This document shows positions 10,636 through 21,000 of a stretch of DNA of 64,000 nt, piece by piece. The stretch lies in assembly GCA_010093685.1 (NCBI GenBank), contig MU006231.1, positions 234,428 through 298,427 of the forward strand, given 5' to 3'. The notes beneath the pieces are model-generated. The model saw nothing but the letters and a program-made list of their open reading frames with translations. It did no database searches and was not told the origin of the DNA. Each line of letters begins with the position of its first letter. Position 1 is the stretch's first letter. Source of the stretch: Ophiobolus disseminans. Lineage: Eukaryota; Ascomycota; Dothideomycetes; Pleosporales; Phaeosphaeriaceae. A program made the position numbers and the translations under genes.

Positions 10636-13600
10636 ATGGCGTCGCGATCAGTTCTCCTCGTGCTTGCGAACCTCCTGATCCCGGTCGCGATTGTCGTCTT
10701 TGCGACTGGCTTCTTCCCGTACAAGCCGTTTATGCCAGGACTGGCGACATATGAAGACTCGGGAAATGACGAGGTGCTTGGGAAAGGATGGAAGGAGCCT
10801 CCAGAGGCACCGTTTGACAAGCTGGTCTTCATGGTTGTTGATGCGCTGAGGAGCGACTTCGTGTTTGGTGAAGAGAGTGGCATGAGCTTTATGCAGAGGT
10901 ACGATAGAGCGCCGATTAGGTGATATGTTCATCAGCTGACGTCTATCTAGTCTCATTCGAGACGGCACCGCTCTGCCCTTCACCGCGCACGCAACCTCTC
11001 CCACCATCACCATGCCGCGAGTCAAAGCCATAACAACCGGCTCCATACCATCCTTCGTAGACGTAATTCTCAACTTCGCCGAGTCCGACACTTCCTCCAC
11101 GCTCGGTACGCAAGACACATGGCTCGCGCAGATCAAGGCCAAGGACTTCGATAACGGCAAGGGGAAGCTAGTCATGTACGGCGACGACACATGGCTCAAG
11201 CTGTTCCCCAACTTCTTTGAGCGCGCGGATGGGACGAGCAGTTTCTTTGTTTCGGTCAGTGCGAATCATCCTGTACATAGGAATAATGCAATGTTGACTT
11301 TTCATGTGCGGCGCAGGACTTCACGGAAGTGGACAATAATGTGACGAGACATGTTCCCGAGGAGTTGCTGAACCGTGATTGGGATGCGATGATCCTGCAT
11401 TACCTGGGGCTGGACCATATCGGGCATAAGGCTGGACCTAAAAGGTATTATCGCGCTGTCGAGAGGTGCGAATGGATTGCTAATATAGATACAGTCCTAA
11501 TATGGTTCCTAAGCAAAAGGAAATGGACGACATGGTTCGCACCATCTACACCGCCATCGAGAACGAAGACCACCTCGCCAACACATTGTTCGTCGTCTGC
11601 GGAGATCACGGCATGAACGACGGCGGGAATCATGGTGGATCTTCGCCCGGCGAAACTTCTCCTGCGCTCGTTTTCATGAGCCCGAAACTCGCAAAATTAA
11701 CCAAGCAGTCTAGAAGGGAGAGTCCAGTCAGACCAAAACATGACGGCGAGTTTGAGTACTACCGGATGGTGGAGCAGAGTGATATTGCGCCTACTCTTGC
11801 TGGTCTTCTCGGATTTCCTATACCCAAGAATAACCTGGGCGTCTTTCTTGAGGAGTTCCTTGGCTTCTGGGACAATTGTAAGTATTATATACTGTGCTCA
11901 TTGCACTGGACTCACAAACGCAGGGTCGGATGGCGCGCGGCTGCTCTACTGGAACGCGAAGCAGATGAAGAAGATTGTAGAAGCCAAGTATTCGGGCTTG
12001 CGATTCGACGAAGAGGTGTTGGGAGCTAAAGACATGGGCTTTGAATGCTCTCCGTCAGCGGTATGTGAAATATAGTTAGATCGAGGGAAGAGTACTGACT
12101 TTCGGTGAAAGACGCGTTTGACGGACGGGCAATCTCTAGCTTGCTTGTGGCAAGGTGTCCAACAGAGCAAAGGAGATTCTAACGATGGGACCAGGCATTC
12201 GTATAAGGTGAGCATAACGGATCTCCGGCATGAGCACTCACAGAAGTGAAGCCGTCATGAAGAACAAAGTACTGATGATACACAGTTCATGCGAGAAGCC
12301 CAAGAAACCATGTCGGGCACTGCGTCCAACTACGACGTTGCTCGCTTGTTCATCGGCACTGCTCTCGCCTTCCTCGTCTGTGGGCTCAGCTTCTTTACAC
12401 TACCCAAGCTCCGTCCCATCTCTTCAGCAGGCATCTACTTCACCATTACCCTCAGTCTCTACGCAGTGCTGATGTTTGCATCGTCGTACGTCGAAGAAGA
12501 GCACAACTTCTGGTACTGGGCGACTTCGGGCTGGTTCTTCCTCCTCTATATCGATAGCATGCGCAAAGACTGGTCGAATAAGTGGATCCTGCATCCTGCT
12601 TTTGCGACCCTGGCATTACATCGCGTCATCAGGAGATGGAATCAGACTGGACAAAAGTATGCTGGAGCCGATGACATCGTCAACAGCGGTATCTTTCACA
12701 GCAATAGCATTATCCTTTGGTCCTTGATAGGCGCAACATACATGGACGTCACGCTTCGGATAGCCCGACATATTGCTCGCTCGGTCGCGACTTTTGACAC
12801 TGAGCAAAAGAAACGCGGCGACATTGAAATCGAATCGACGAATCAGAATCGTATGATGGGAACCATCGCGGTGTTACCTTTGAGTGGTACAGCTTTCATC
12901 TTTAAGCTTGCTTTTACGGCCAAAGATGCACCGGAGCTCACATACGGTCTGACTGGCGATATGCTGGACGCGATAGAGTCATTAGACCTTGTTGGTCTGG
13001 TAAGAATGGTGTTTGGTGGTCTCGCTTTGAGTGCAAGCTGGATTGCTTTTGCAGAGTGGCAAAGAAGCAAAAAGAGGATTAGAAGAGGAGCGCAAGGGAA
13101 CGGCGGTAAGTCTGATACACATCTTACAATATGTTGCGGTACTAATCGTCAACAGAATTCGCGGTCGCCCTGTTCGACATGATAACCCTCTTCCTCCTCA
13201 CCCAAACAAAAGCCCACAACATCCCCATGTACCTCCTCTTCCGCATCCAAGTCTCCCTCCTAAGTAAGTCCCACCGCCCTCCCACCCCATCCTACTAAAC
13301 TAACCCCATTAGCCCTCATCGACCTCTCCCCCACCGCCACAACCCTTACCACCCTCCTCCTCTCCCAGACCTCCTTCTTCGCCCTCGGAAACAGCAACTC
13401 AATCTCCTCCATCGACCTCTCAAACTCTTATAATGGTATATCAGACTACAACGTCTCCGCCGTCGGCCTCCTCGTCTTCCTCTCCAACTGGGCCGGCCCC
13501 GTTTACTGGTCCCTCGCTGGCATACTCCTCCTCGGATCACATGGCGCGACGCAGCGCTACGTCGATACGAAGGAGTTGCATGTCGCGGACTGGGTTGCGC

Positions 13601-13881
13601 AGGAACATAATTATTTGAATAATATGGCGCGCAAGGAGGAGAAGAATCGTGAGGATCGGAAGGGGAGGAGGGCGTGGGGGGAACATGTTGCGCTGCTGAC
13701 GTTCTGGACGGGAATTATGCTGTGTGGTGTTATGGCGGCTTGTACGGCACTGCGGCAGCATCTTTTTATTTGGACGGTGTTTAGTCCTAAGTTTTTGTTT
13801 GCGATGGCTTGGGGGGTTGCGTGCCATTTTGGGGTTACGGTTGGGCTTGGGGGGCTGGTGTGGTGGGTTGGAGGGTGGTGA
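10636..13881 (+). CDS. las21: GPI ethanolamine phosphate transferase 2 (LAS21/GPI7)
   Basis: ER membrane enzyme that adds ethanolamine phosphate to the second mannose of GPI anchors. Nine exons (10636-10898, 10951-11254, 11317-11444, 11495-11877, 11924-12060, 12112-12207, 12286-13105, 13156-13263, 13313-13881) join in frame to 935 residues. An N-terminal signal anchor (VLLVLANLLIPVAIVVFATG) precedes a lumenal alkaline-phosphatase-like domain: FMVVDALRSDFVF (metal aspartate), ATSPTITMPRVKAITTG (nucleophile threonine), ILHYLGLDHIGHKAG and CGDHGMNDGGNHGGSSPGE (metal ligands). The C-terminal half is a multi-pass membrane region. All introns are short and canonical; the acceptor before exon 6 (GTGAAAG) is the weakest. 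Family and paralogue (GPI7 rather than GPI13 or MCD4) are judged from the motifs and length. Confidence 0.95.
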
Positions 13882-14362
13882 TGGGGTGTGGGTGGTTAGA
13901 TGCTGCTGCTGCTGGCTGCTGGGTCTATTCTAGCCCGATTTGATCTCTCAATGTAAGCATGCAGGCTATCCTATAGTCTAGAAAATCTAGTACTGTATTT
14001 TTATCTTCAAAGATCAACTTTAGTGTTGCGTTGGTTCACCAACCATCGGGAACCATAGTACACCAGAAGAACACACAGTTGTATCTGCAGAAAGCAGAAA
14101 GGTGGTGAGATGTGAAGTGGGTGGGTGTATGGTTTGTGTATGACAATTATCTCCACTTTTGGATCTCTCTTCGGTCTCATAAATTTCAATGTAATACAGT
14201 ACTGTCAAACTTTCATTTTAGAAGTCGTTGCGAGCAAAAAAAAATATTCTGTCGGGCGATTGGAAGCATGCGGTGCGAGATCGCGCATATATTGCGAATG
14301 AGGTAACGCGAAAGACGTCCGTGTATAGTAAGGGATACGTCGAATCATAACCAACCCTACGT
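13882..14362. other. Convergent intergenic region LAS21 / HET pseudogene
   Basis: About 480 bases with no supported gene, repeat or RNA. It holds the 3' flanks of two converging genes. Confidence 0.4.
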
Positions 14363-16741
14363 TCACCACAATAGGATGCTTTCCACTCGTTCCTCATCGA
14401 GGTCTTCCATGACCTCTCCATTCATGAGCCCCAACACGAAGCATTCGCCAATGAGCAAGTTGTGGTTCTCGCCATCACGCCTTATCACGAACGGCATTGG
14501 TGTGCCGAAAATGACTGCAATCTCGTCTCCAACCTGAGCTGACGAGGGTGCACAGCCGACGAAACCTGGGCTGGTTACGAAGATTTTGACGTGCCGTCTA
14601 CAGTCTTCATCGTTGTTTCCATCTTCACAGCGGCAGTCCTCAACTGCAGCACGATCTCCAAAGTTTCTTGGAAGCCGTATAGGCACGAAGCCATGCATTC
14701 GGATGTTTGCATTCGTGGTGGATCCGGCTGATTCAGGTTCGAGATAGAGACGACGGTCATTCATCTCCTCAGAAGTCAGATAGAGTTGGCTTGGAATATC
14801 GCTGTTCGTCAAATCGCTGGCCGATAGCGCTTCGAATGAGGTACAGAGCTCAATATGCTCCCAAGAAGATTGCGATATAGGAGGTGATCTTGCTAGACCT
14901 CCATAATGTTGTTGGGGAATCAGCAGATACTGATATGCGCCACACTGTTTGATGCTACAATGTTCATACCGACCGCCCGCCTGATCGAGCACTTTGCAGT
15001 AATTCTCTGTCTCGTGTCCAACAGTGCTGGGGAGTAAAGCTTGGATGCTCAGAATCTTGACACCGTTTACTTATAGACATGAGCGTTTGGTAGCCGAGGA
15101 GTTATGCTGATGGTCTCGAAGCACGGTTGTGTGCGAGCGCCGCTTTCCAGAGGCTGAATAGCCGCGCTCTTGCATTGAAGCAACTGCTACCGTATTGCAC
15201 TCCGTTTGGAGTTCCGGTAGAGTCCAGTCCGGCAACCATGACGGCCAATAATCGATCATGTCCTCAAGTTTAGCAACCCTCGGCTGGTTGTCGTGTGCTA
15301 CAGCTCTCAGAAAAGCTAGATTTGCATTCTCGCCTTGAATACCCATACAAGCCAGACAAGCTTTGACGTATAAGTCCAAGACTGGTGTTGAATATTCCAC
15401 TGGTAACAGCAGAGTTTTCTCGTGCTCTAGGGTCATCATGGCAAGAACGCCGTATACTTTGTCACGCGGGTTTGCCGCGTTTCGATTGCGGGTTACGCGC
15501 AACAAGCTTCCGCTACCACCAGCATTAGCATGATGGTCCACCAAGAAACGTCCAGAAGGATGAAGGCTTACAGATATCAGACGACACCATGCTCATTCCG
15601 TGCAACACGCCAACTACACGGACATTTGGAGTCCAGCCAGAAGATTGAGTCCCTAGCGCGAAGCGCGGCAACTTGATATACCGTGCCACAGTTCAGGAAA
15701 GTCGTGTTCAAAGCCATTGCAACACTGCAGGCAACCTCTAGAACTTCCCAGTCAAGCTCTGCGCTTTCAGTACGTATGACTGCCTTACGTGCAAGTACTA
15801 TCTCTTGGAATGTCCTGATTTTGTTGACGACTTAGTGACTGTTCAGCGCAGGGTCTGAGGACAGGAAGATCGTACCATACGCGCGAAAACCATGTATTCA
15901 GCAAGAGTTGGTAGAGCAGTATCATCTCTTTATCCGGAATATGAAGTGGATCGCCGGGATCTTTACGAGCTGGGTCCAGTGCAACGCTATGCGGCCCAAT
16001 GATTTCTACACCAGCGGTGCCTTCCTGCGCATGTAATTCGTTTCTGATCTCTGGAACTCGATGCCTCCAGCTGCTTAGCTTAAAGGCCGCTGCCCGTGCG
16101 TTGTTTATAAGGTCCGGAGGTATATCCGGTAAACATATGACAGCACGAGTTGCCCGCGAATAGATCTGTCCCATCAACGGTATCTGAGCAGCTTTTTCAG
16201 ACTGATCATTCTGGTTTATGCATATTGCATCGATCCACAAGAGCCGACATCCCGCTTTAGGTGCCAGTGCAGCGAGGATATTGACTTGAGTCGAGGTCAA
16301 GGGTAGAGATGAATACTTTATCCCTTGTGGATGGGATATATCGCTGCCGCATGTTTTCCCTACCTGTTGGTTCAAAAGAGTTGCAAGACCCTGAGCAAGT
16401 GCGTCTACCCACACGTAAGAGACTGCTTCCAAGACTGGGAGATTGTGAATGGAAGCTTTGACCAGATGACCACGGCAAGTAAGTGCGGCTTCAGCTGTGT
16501 TGTTTAGCGCAAGCAACCGGATAGTTTCGCTGGGTGTTGATAAACGACGATACTCGTAGTTAGGAACAGGATAACAATGGCATGAACAGCAGACGTGGTC
16601 GCTCTTCTTGTTCGTGCACGGAGTTGGGCGCATGTTGGGCGGGCGTTTCGCAGGAGTGTATCCGTGGCGTGGGTGTGTTGTTTGGTATCTATGGAACTTC
16701 GATGGAAGACGATGGGGTCGCTTAAACCTTTCCCTGATCAT
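14363..16741 (-). pseudogene. HET-domain (heterokaryon incompatibility) gene with two in-frame stop codons
   Basis: HET-domain proteins trigger cell death on fusion of unlike fungal strains. Three exons (16741-15876, 15814-15572, 15512-14363) with canonical introns of 61 and 59 nt join to exactly 753 codons in one frame. The HET domain shows EAVSYVWVDALA, CRLLWIDAICINQNDQSEKA, MGQIYSRATRAVICL and, across intron 1, WFSRVWTFQEIVLA; later NPRDKVYGVLAMM, and a C-terminal GDEIAVIFGTPMPFVIRR followed by HNLLIGECFVLGLMNGE. Two stops interrupt the frame: TGA at codon 368 (15577-15579) just before intron 2, and TAA at codon 517 (15071-15073). Both lie well before the conserved C terminus, so a full product is not made without readthrough. 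The start could be downstream of 16741. The intact splice sites suggest recent loss. Confidence 0.82.
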
Positions 16742-17202
16742 GTCGGACACAAGAGGGGTCGGTTATACCTCAGTGCCGCAAGAACGTAACTGTTGGGACG
16801 AGCTAGACCTGTACTACCACATCGACCGTAAGTTCTCTGCATATGTATCGTGAGCGAAAAACTCGTAAAGTAGAAAGCTTTGAGGACAGCGGAAACAAGT
16901 AGACTCGTATGCTGACTTGATGGAAATGATACATCCCAAGGTCGTGTCTGATATTGCTGTTGTTAACTACCTAGGACACGAACTGAAGGCTGATGACCCG
17001 ACAAGGTGGTCACCGTAGGTGAAGCAAGCGCCATGCATGGCGTCCATAAATCAGCCAAAGGCAAACACACAATTCAGTGTGGTGTTTCGGATGGTGGAGG
17101 ATCAGATGGACACACAGCCCCTTTGGGAAAGGGCCTTGGCGGCGTCTTTCGGTCCGAATCGCGACCCTTTCGCGTCGAATCGCAGCCCTTGTTCCGTACC
17201 AA
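16742..17202. other. Intergenic region between HET pseudogene and P-loop ATPase
   Basis: About 460 bases holding the presumed HET promoter and the ATPase 3' flank. No supported gene or repeat. Confidence 0.4.
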
Positions 17203-17853
17203 TTACTTACACGACGCGTCCAAAAGCCTTTCAACCAGATCAACCCGTTCTTCAATATCTGCAAGATCTTTAGGGACGATGGAGAAATCAATGCCTCGCA
17301 TGTTCAGCAGATCCCGAAACGCATCATCAATCCGCAGCCACTCCTCCGCATCGCCCGGCATCAATCGTATTCCATCATCTACCAGCCAGCGGCATCCTGC
17401 TTCACAGAGGATGACGATGCCCGCTTTCATCCGACTTTCCAGTTGGAGCCAGCTCCTTGAACCGAGCATAGCCGCGGCTGCTTCAGTTCCAACGAAACAC
17501 TTGGCGTACACGATGGGGTCCAAGCCGGAACGATCACATATGTACCAAGATGATGCGTCGGAGGTGCTAGTTTCCAATTCGGCGGTGTACTGAGCTTCGA
17601 GGATGTGTTGCTGAAGCTGCAAAGCACGAGCCCGCGACGTTGTGATGTCCTCGCGGTTGAATCCTTTCTCTTTCAAAACCGTGCGAGCTACTTCACGGAT
17701 CACTGGTGGCTTTCGTGCTCGAACTTCGTGAGTCGCGGCTGCTCGTATCCCCAATCTTGACTCCAACGCGTCGACTAGAGTGGTCTTGCCTGTGGATTGG
17801 GCTCCGATAATGTAGATGTTCCGCATCTTGTACGTTTTTGTCGGGTCGTTCAT
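17203..17853 (-). CDS. P-loop NTPase, AAA_28 / NadR-like family
   Basis: A compact single-exon ATPase of 216 residues. The Walker A motif is IIGAQSTGKTTLVDAL near residue 15, and SSWYICDRSGLDPIVYAK near residue 100 supplies the Walker B-like aspartate. The pattern matches the AAA_28 family, which covers NadR-type nucleotide kinases and Ttd14-like ATP/GTPases; the substrate cannot be told from sequence. The second in-frame Met (MRNIYIIG, ten codons in) is an alternative start. It is divergent from the RdRP-helicase gene with only 187 bases between the starts, so the two may share a promoter; whether they share a pathway is unknown. Confidence 0.85.
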   Translation of the reverse strand: MNDPTKTYKMRNIYIIGAQSTGKTTLVDALESRLGIRAAATHEVRARKPPVIREVARTVLKEKGFNREDITTSRARALQLQQHILEAQYTAELETSTSDASSWYICDRSGLDPIVYAKCFVGTEAAAAMLGSRSWLQLESRMKAGIVILCEAGCRWLVDDGIRLMPGDAEEWLRIDDAFRDLLNMRGIDFSIVPKDLADIEERVDLVERLLDASCK

Positions 17854-18040
17854 CGCTGTGTAACAAAGGGTAAGCGGGCGGTCTACCAGGCTTCAGGTGA
17901 TACTGCTCCTTATCTTTTCTGTTTGTGGCGCGTTTGTGTTACGTTGCATAAGCAAGTCTCGCGAATCACGAGGACGGTAGCCCGCACGAAAATCTCTCAG
18001 CCTCACACGACAAACATCGCCAAAACCAACTGACTGCACG
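17854..18040. promoter_or_regulatory. Short divergent promoter: P-loop ATPase and RdRP-helicase
   Basis: Only 187 bases separate the two start codons, so regulatory DNA must be shared or overlapping. No clear TATA or CCAAT box is visible. Inference from geometry. Confidence 0.5.
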
Positions 18041-21000
18041 ATGAGCAAGCTGAGAACATTCGCAAAGACACTACAGAATAACGTTACCCCGGAAGACGTG
18101 GCATGGGAGTTCGATGTTCCCGATCTGCCCCAAAGTCAAACAGCCAATACAGCAGGCGTGGTCAAATGCGTCTCTGTCATATCCACGGCAGAAAAGCAAC
18201 ACATCTCGCTTCGCTTCGAGTCTGCACCTGTTAATCGAGTCACCAGAGACGATGTTTTCGACAAATTTATCCTGGTTACCTTTGCTGACTTCAGACTGCA
18301 ATGGCCTGCACTATCGGCAAGCGACGCCCCACGACCGGCCACCGGGAAAGAGAATGGCGAATGGATCACGCGCATGCTCGTGAATGGTATCACAATCAAT
18401 GGCGTGGCCTACAATTTCTTCGGCCACTCCAATAGCCAACTCAAATCAAGGTCCTGTTTCATGTATGCCGCATCAAAAGAGCACATATCGGACAAAATTG
18501 AGGCTATGGGCGACTTCTCGAAGCTCAAATCTGTCGGCAAGAAAGCGAAGCGCATCGGCCTTCTGTTCTCAAGCGCGCAAGTAACACTCAATCTATCACC
18601 GGAGCGCTGCCAGGATATTGATGATGTTGTCTACCAGGAATATATCTTCACGGATGGATGTGGCCTGATCTCAGCCCAGATGGCGAGACATCTGGCGCAG
18701 AGACGTAACATTGTCTTTCGCAATTGCAGATACCTCCCCTCGGTCTACCAGATCCGTTACCGTGGCTACAAAGGTGTCTTGACCCTGGATCCAACACTAA
18801 CAGCACAGACTTCGGTTCAATTCCGGAACTCCATGCGAAAGTTCAAGGATTCCCCAGACCACAGCTTCGCAGTCGTAGACTATTCCAAGGTATGATCCCC
18901 GCTCCCCTCTCACAGTGGTTCACGCACTGACCACATAGCCATATGCATTCGGCAGCTTGAATGACGAGGTTGTGGTACTTCTACACACGCTTGGTATATC
19001 ACAAGAGATGTTGCTCGCCAAACAAGCACAATATCTCGACTTCCTTCGAAAAGCTAGCCAAGGTGACCTCCAGGCTGCGTTCCAATTTTTGTCCTACCTG
19101 GACCGTGTAGACCTGGCAGAGAAGCTGCTCATGGAAGGTCTCAACTCCACACTCGCAACGATCAAAAGCTTGGTGAAGCAGGAGTATGCTCGCATGATCA
19201 ACAAACGCGATGAACAGCGATGTCGCATCTTGATTCCGAAGTCGCGGTTATTGTTCGGTGTTTGTGATCCAACGGCAAAGGCCGGCTGCCAAGGTCGACT
19301 CAAGGAGAGCGAGTGCTTCGTACGCATTACGATGGATGGCGATGGTAGGGCGCATACTATCATCAATACCGAAGTGCTAGTGACGAGAAACCCATGTCTA
19401 CACCCTGGCGATCTTCAGAAATTCAGGGCAGTCGACGTGCCCGAGTTCTCGTACCTGACTGACTGCATCGTGTTCTCCACGAGAGGCAAGCGGCCAAGTG
19501 CTGACTTGATGTCTGGAGGAGACCTGGATGGAGACAAGTGTGAGTTCAGGTCTACAGAACTAATCCTTATCTATGACTGACTTGTAGTAGTCTTCGTTAC
19601 GTGGGATAGCGACATCATTCCGAGAACGATGGCCGAGCCCGCGCAGTACCCGGGTGGCAAAGAGCTTATTACCTTCGGTGAAGTTACTGGAGATCTCCGC
19701 GCTGAATACTTCGCACGCTACACCAATGCCTCGTTAGGTAGAGTCAAAAATCTCTACATGAAGTGGGCTCGACTCGGCAATGCCATGAGTTCTCAATGCC
19801 AGCAGCTCAACCGACTATTCTCCCAATGCGTGGATGGCAACAACATCAGGATTCCCGAGAACTTAAAAACGTTTGAAGATCCGCCTGAACCTCGGTCGTC
19901 TGCGGCACCATTCATTCTGGACGTCTTACACGAGACATGCGCAGCACTCATACAAGCAACAGCAAACCTGAAACCAGAAGGAGATGATGACCCGGACATT
20001 ATGGATTTCCTATTGGCTCGCGACAATCTGGCGATGTCAGAGTTTGAGTTGCTGCAAGTTATCGTGCGCTGGTGTGATAGACATGGCCGCAACATGCTGG
20101 AGTATCATAACTTCATCGATTTTAGCGCACTTACCGACGAACAGCAGATCTGGCTCCTGAGTCGACTACCGCCCTCTGTGACGGCGCCCAGCTTGATCCG
20201 AAATGGGCTAATGCAGTCTGATTTGATTTGTCCACAAGAATTTCGCCGCTTTGGCTTGGATCATCCACGATTACGATGGAAGCCGGTGTTCAAGTCAAGT
20301 GTTGATCGCATGGGAAGATTTCTGCCTGCCGTATGCCGCTCTTTGGAAGCCTACCACAAGAAGCTGATCGTGTTGAACGTCAACGAACGCCTGAGTGTCG
20401 CAATCTATGTACCCCAGAAAATCCTCCAAGCTAGCGAAGTGGCTGTGGAAGCCAGTGTGCGGGTCTTCGTATTTCCACACTCCCAAGGACCGCAATCAGC
20501 CAACTATCGTGTAATGCCTACAAAAGTTAATTACCGCCTCTACTCTGACGAAGGAATGTTTCAGCTTTATCAGCAGAAAAGAGGGAATACGTGGATCTTT
20601 TTGAGAGTGCCCAAAGGAAATGATGCACCCTACCGTGCTATATCCAGCTATGGTGATAAACGAAGAGCGAGAGAGCAGACTATGGACAAGAAGACTAACT
20701 ACGAGTGCAAAGCGAGTATCGCACTTGACAAGATTAGCCAGGATGTACAGCGACACGTGGGAAAAGTACAAGGAGAGGCTGTACAAGGTGCAGTAAGTCA
20801 GTCGAGGGGCCATACCAACGCAATAACGTGACCTGTGATAGGAGATTTATGTGATTAGTAATCGAGATGTTGCTTCTATGAACGTCCTCGACCAGTGGCT
20901 TCACTACGTTGACACTGAGGAAGTCCTTCCGCTATTCGAGAATCTCGAGCTCGACTACACTATTTCCAAGCTGGAGACAGTGAGTTGGGATGATCTTCCG

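Noticed and set aside
15572..15814. Frameshifts in the middle of the HET gene
   Set aside because: Another frame in this exon also looks protein-like, but the model with one canonical 59-nt intron keeps all 753 codons in frame and needs only nonsense codons.
14363..16741. RIP (C-to-T) as the cause of the stop codons in the HET, chitin-binding and DUF3433 genes
   Set aside because: Every stop codon is one C-to-T change away from CAA, CAG or CGA, so the stops by themselves are no evidence. Dinucleotide indices or an undamaged copy would be needed.
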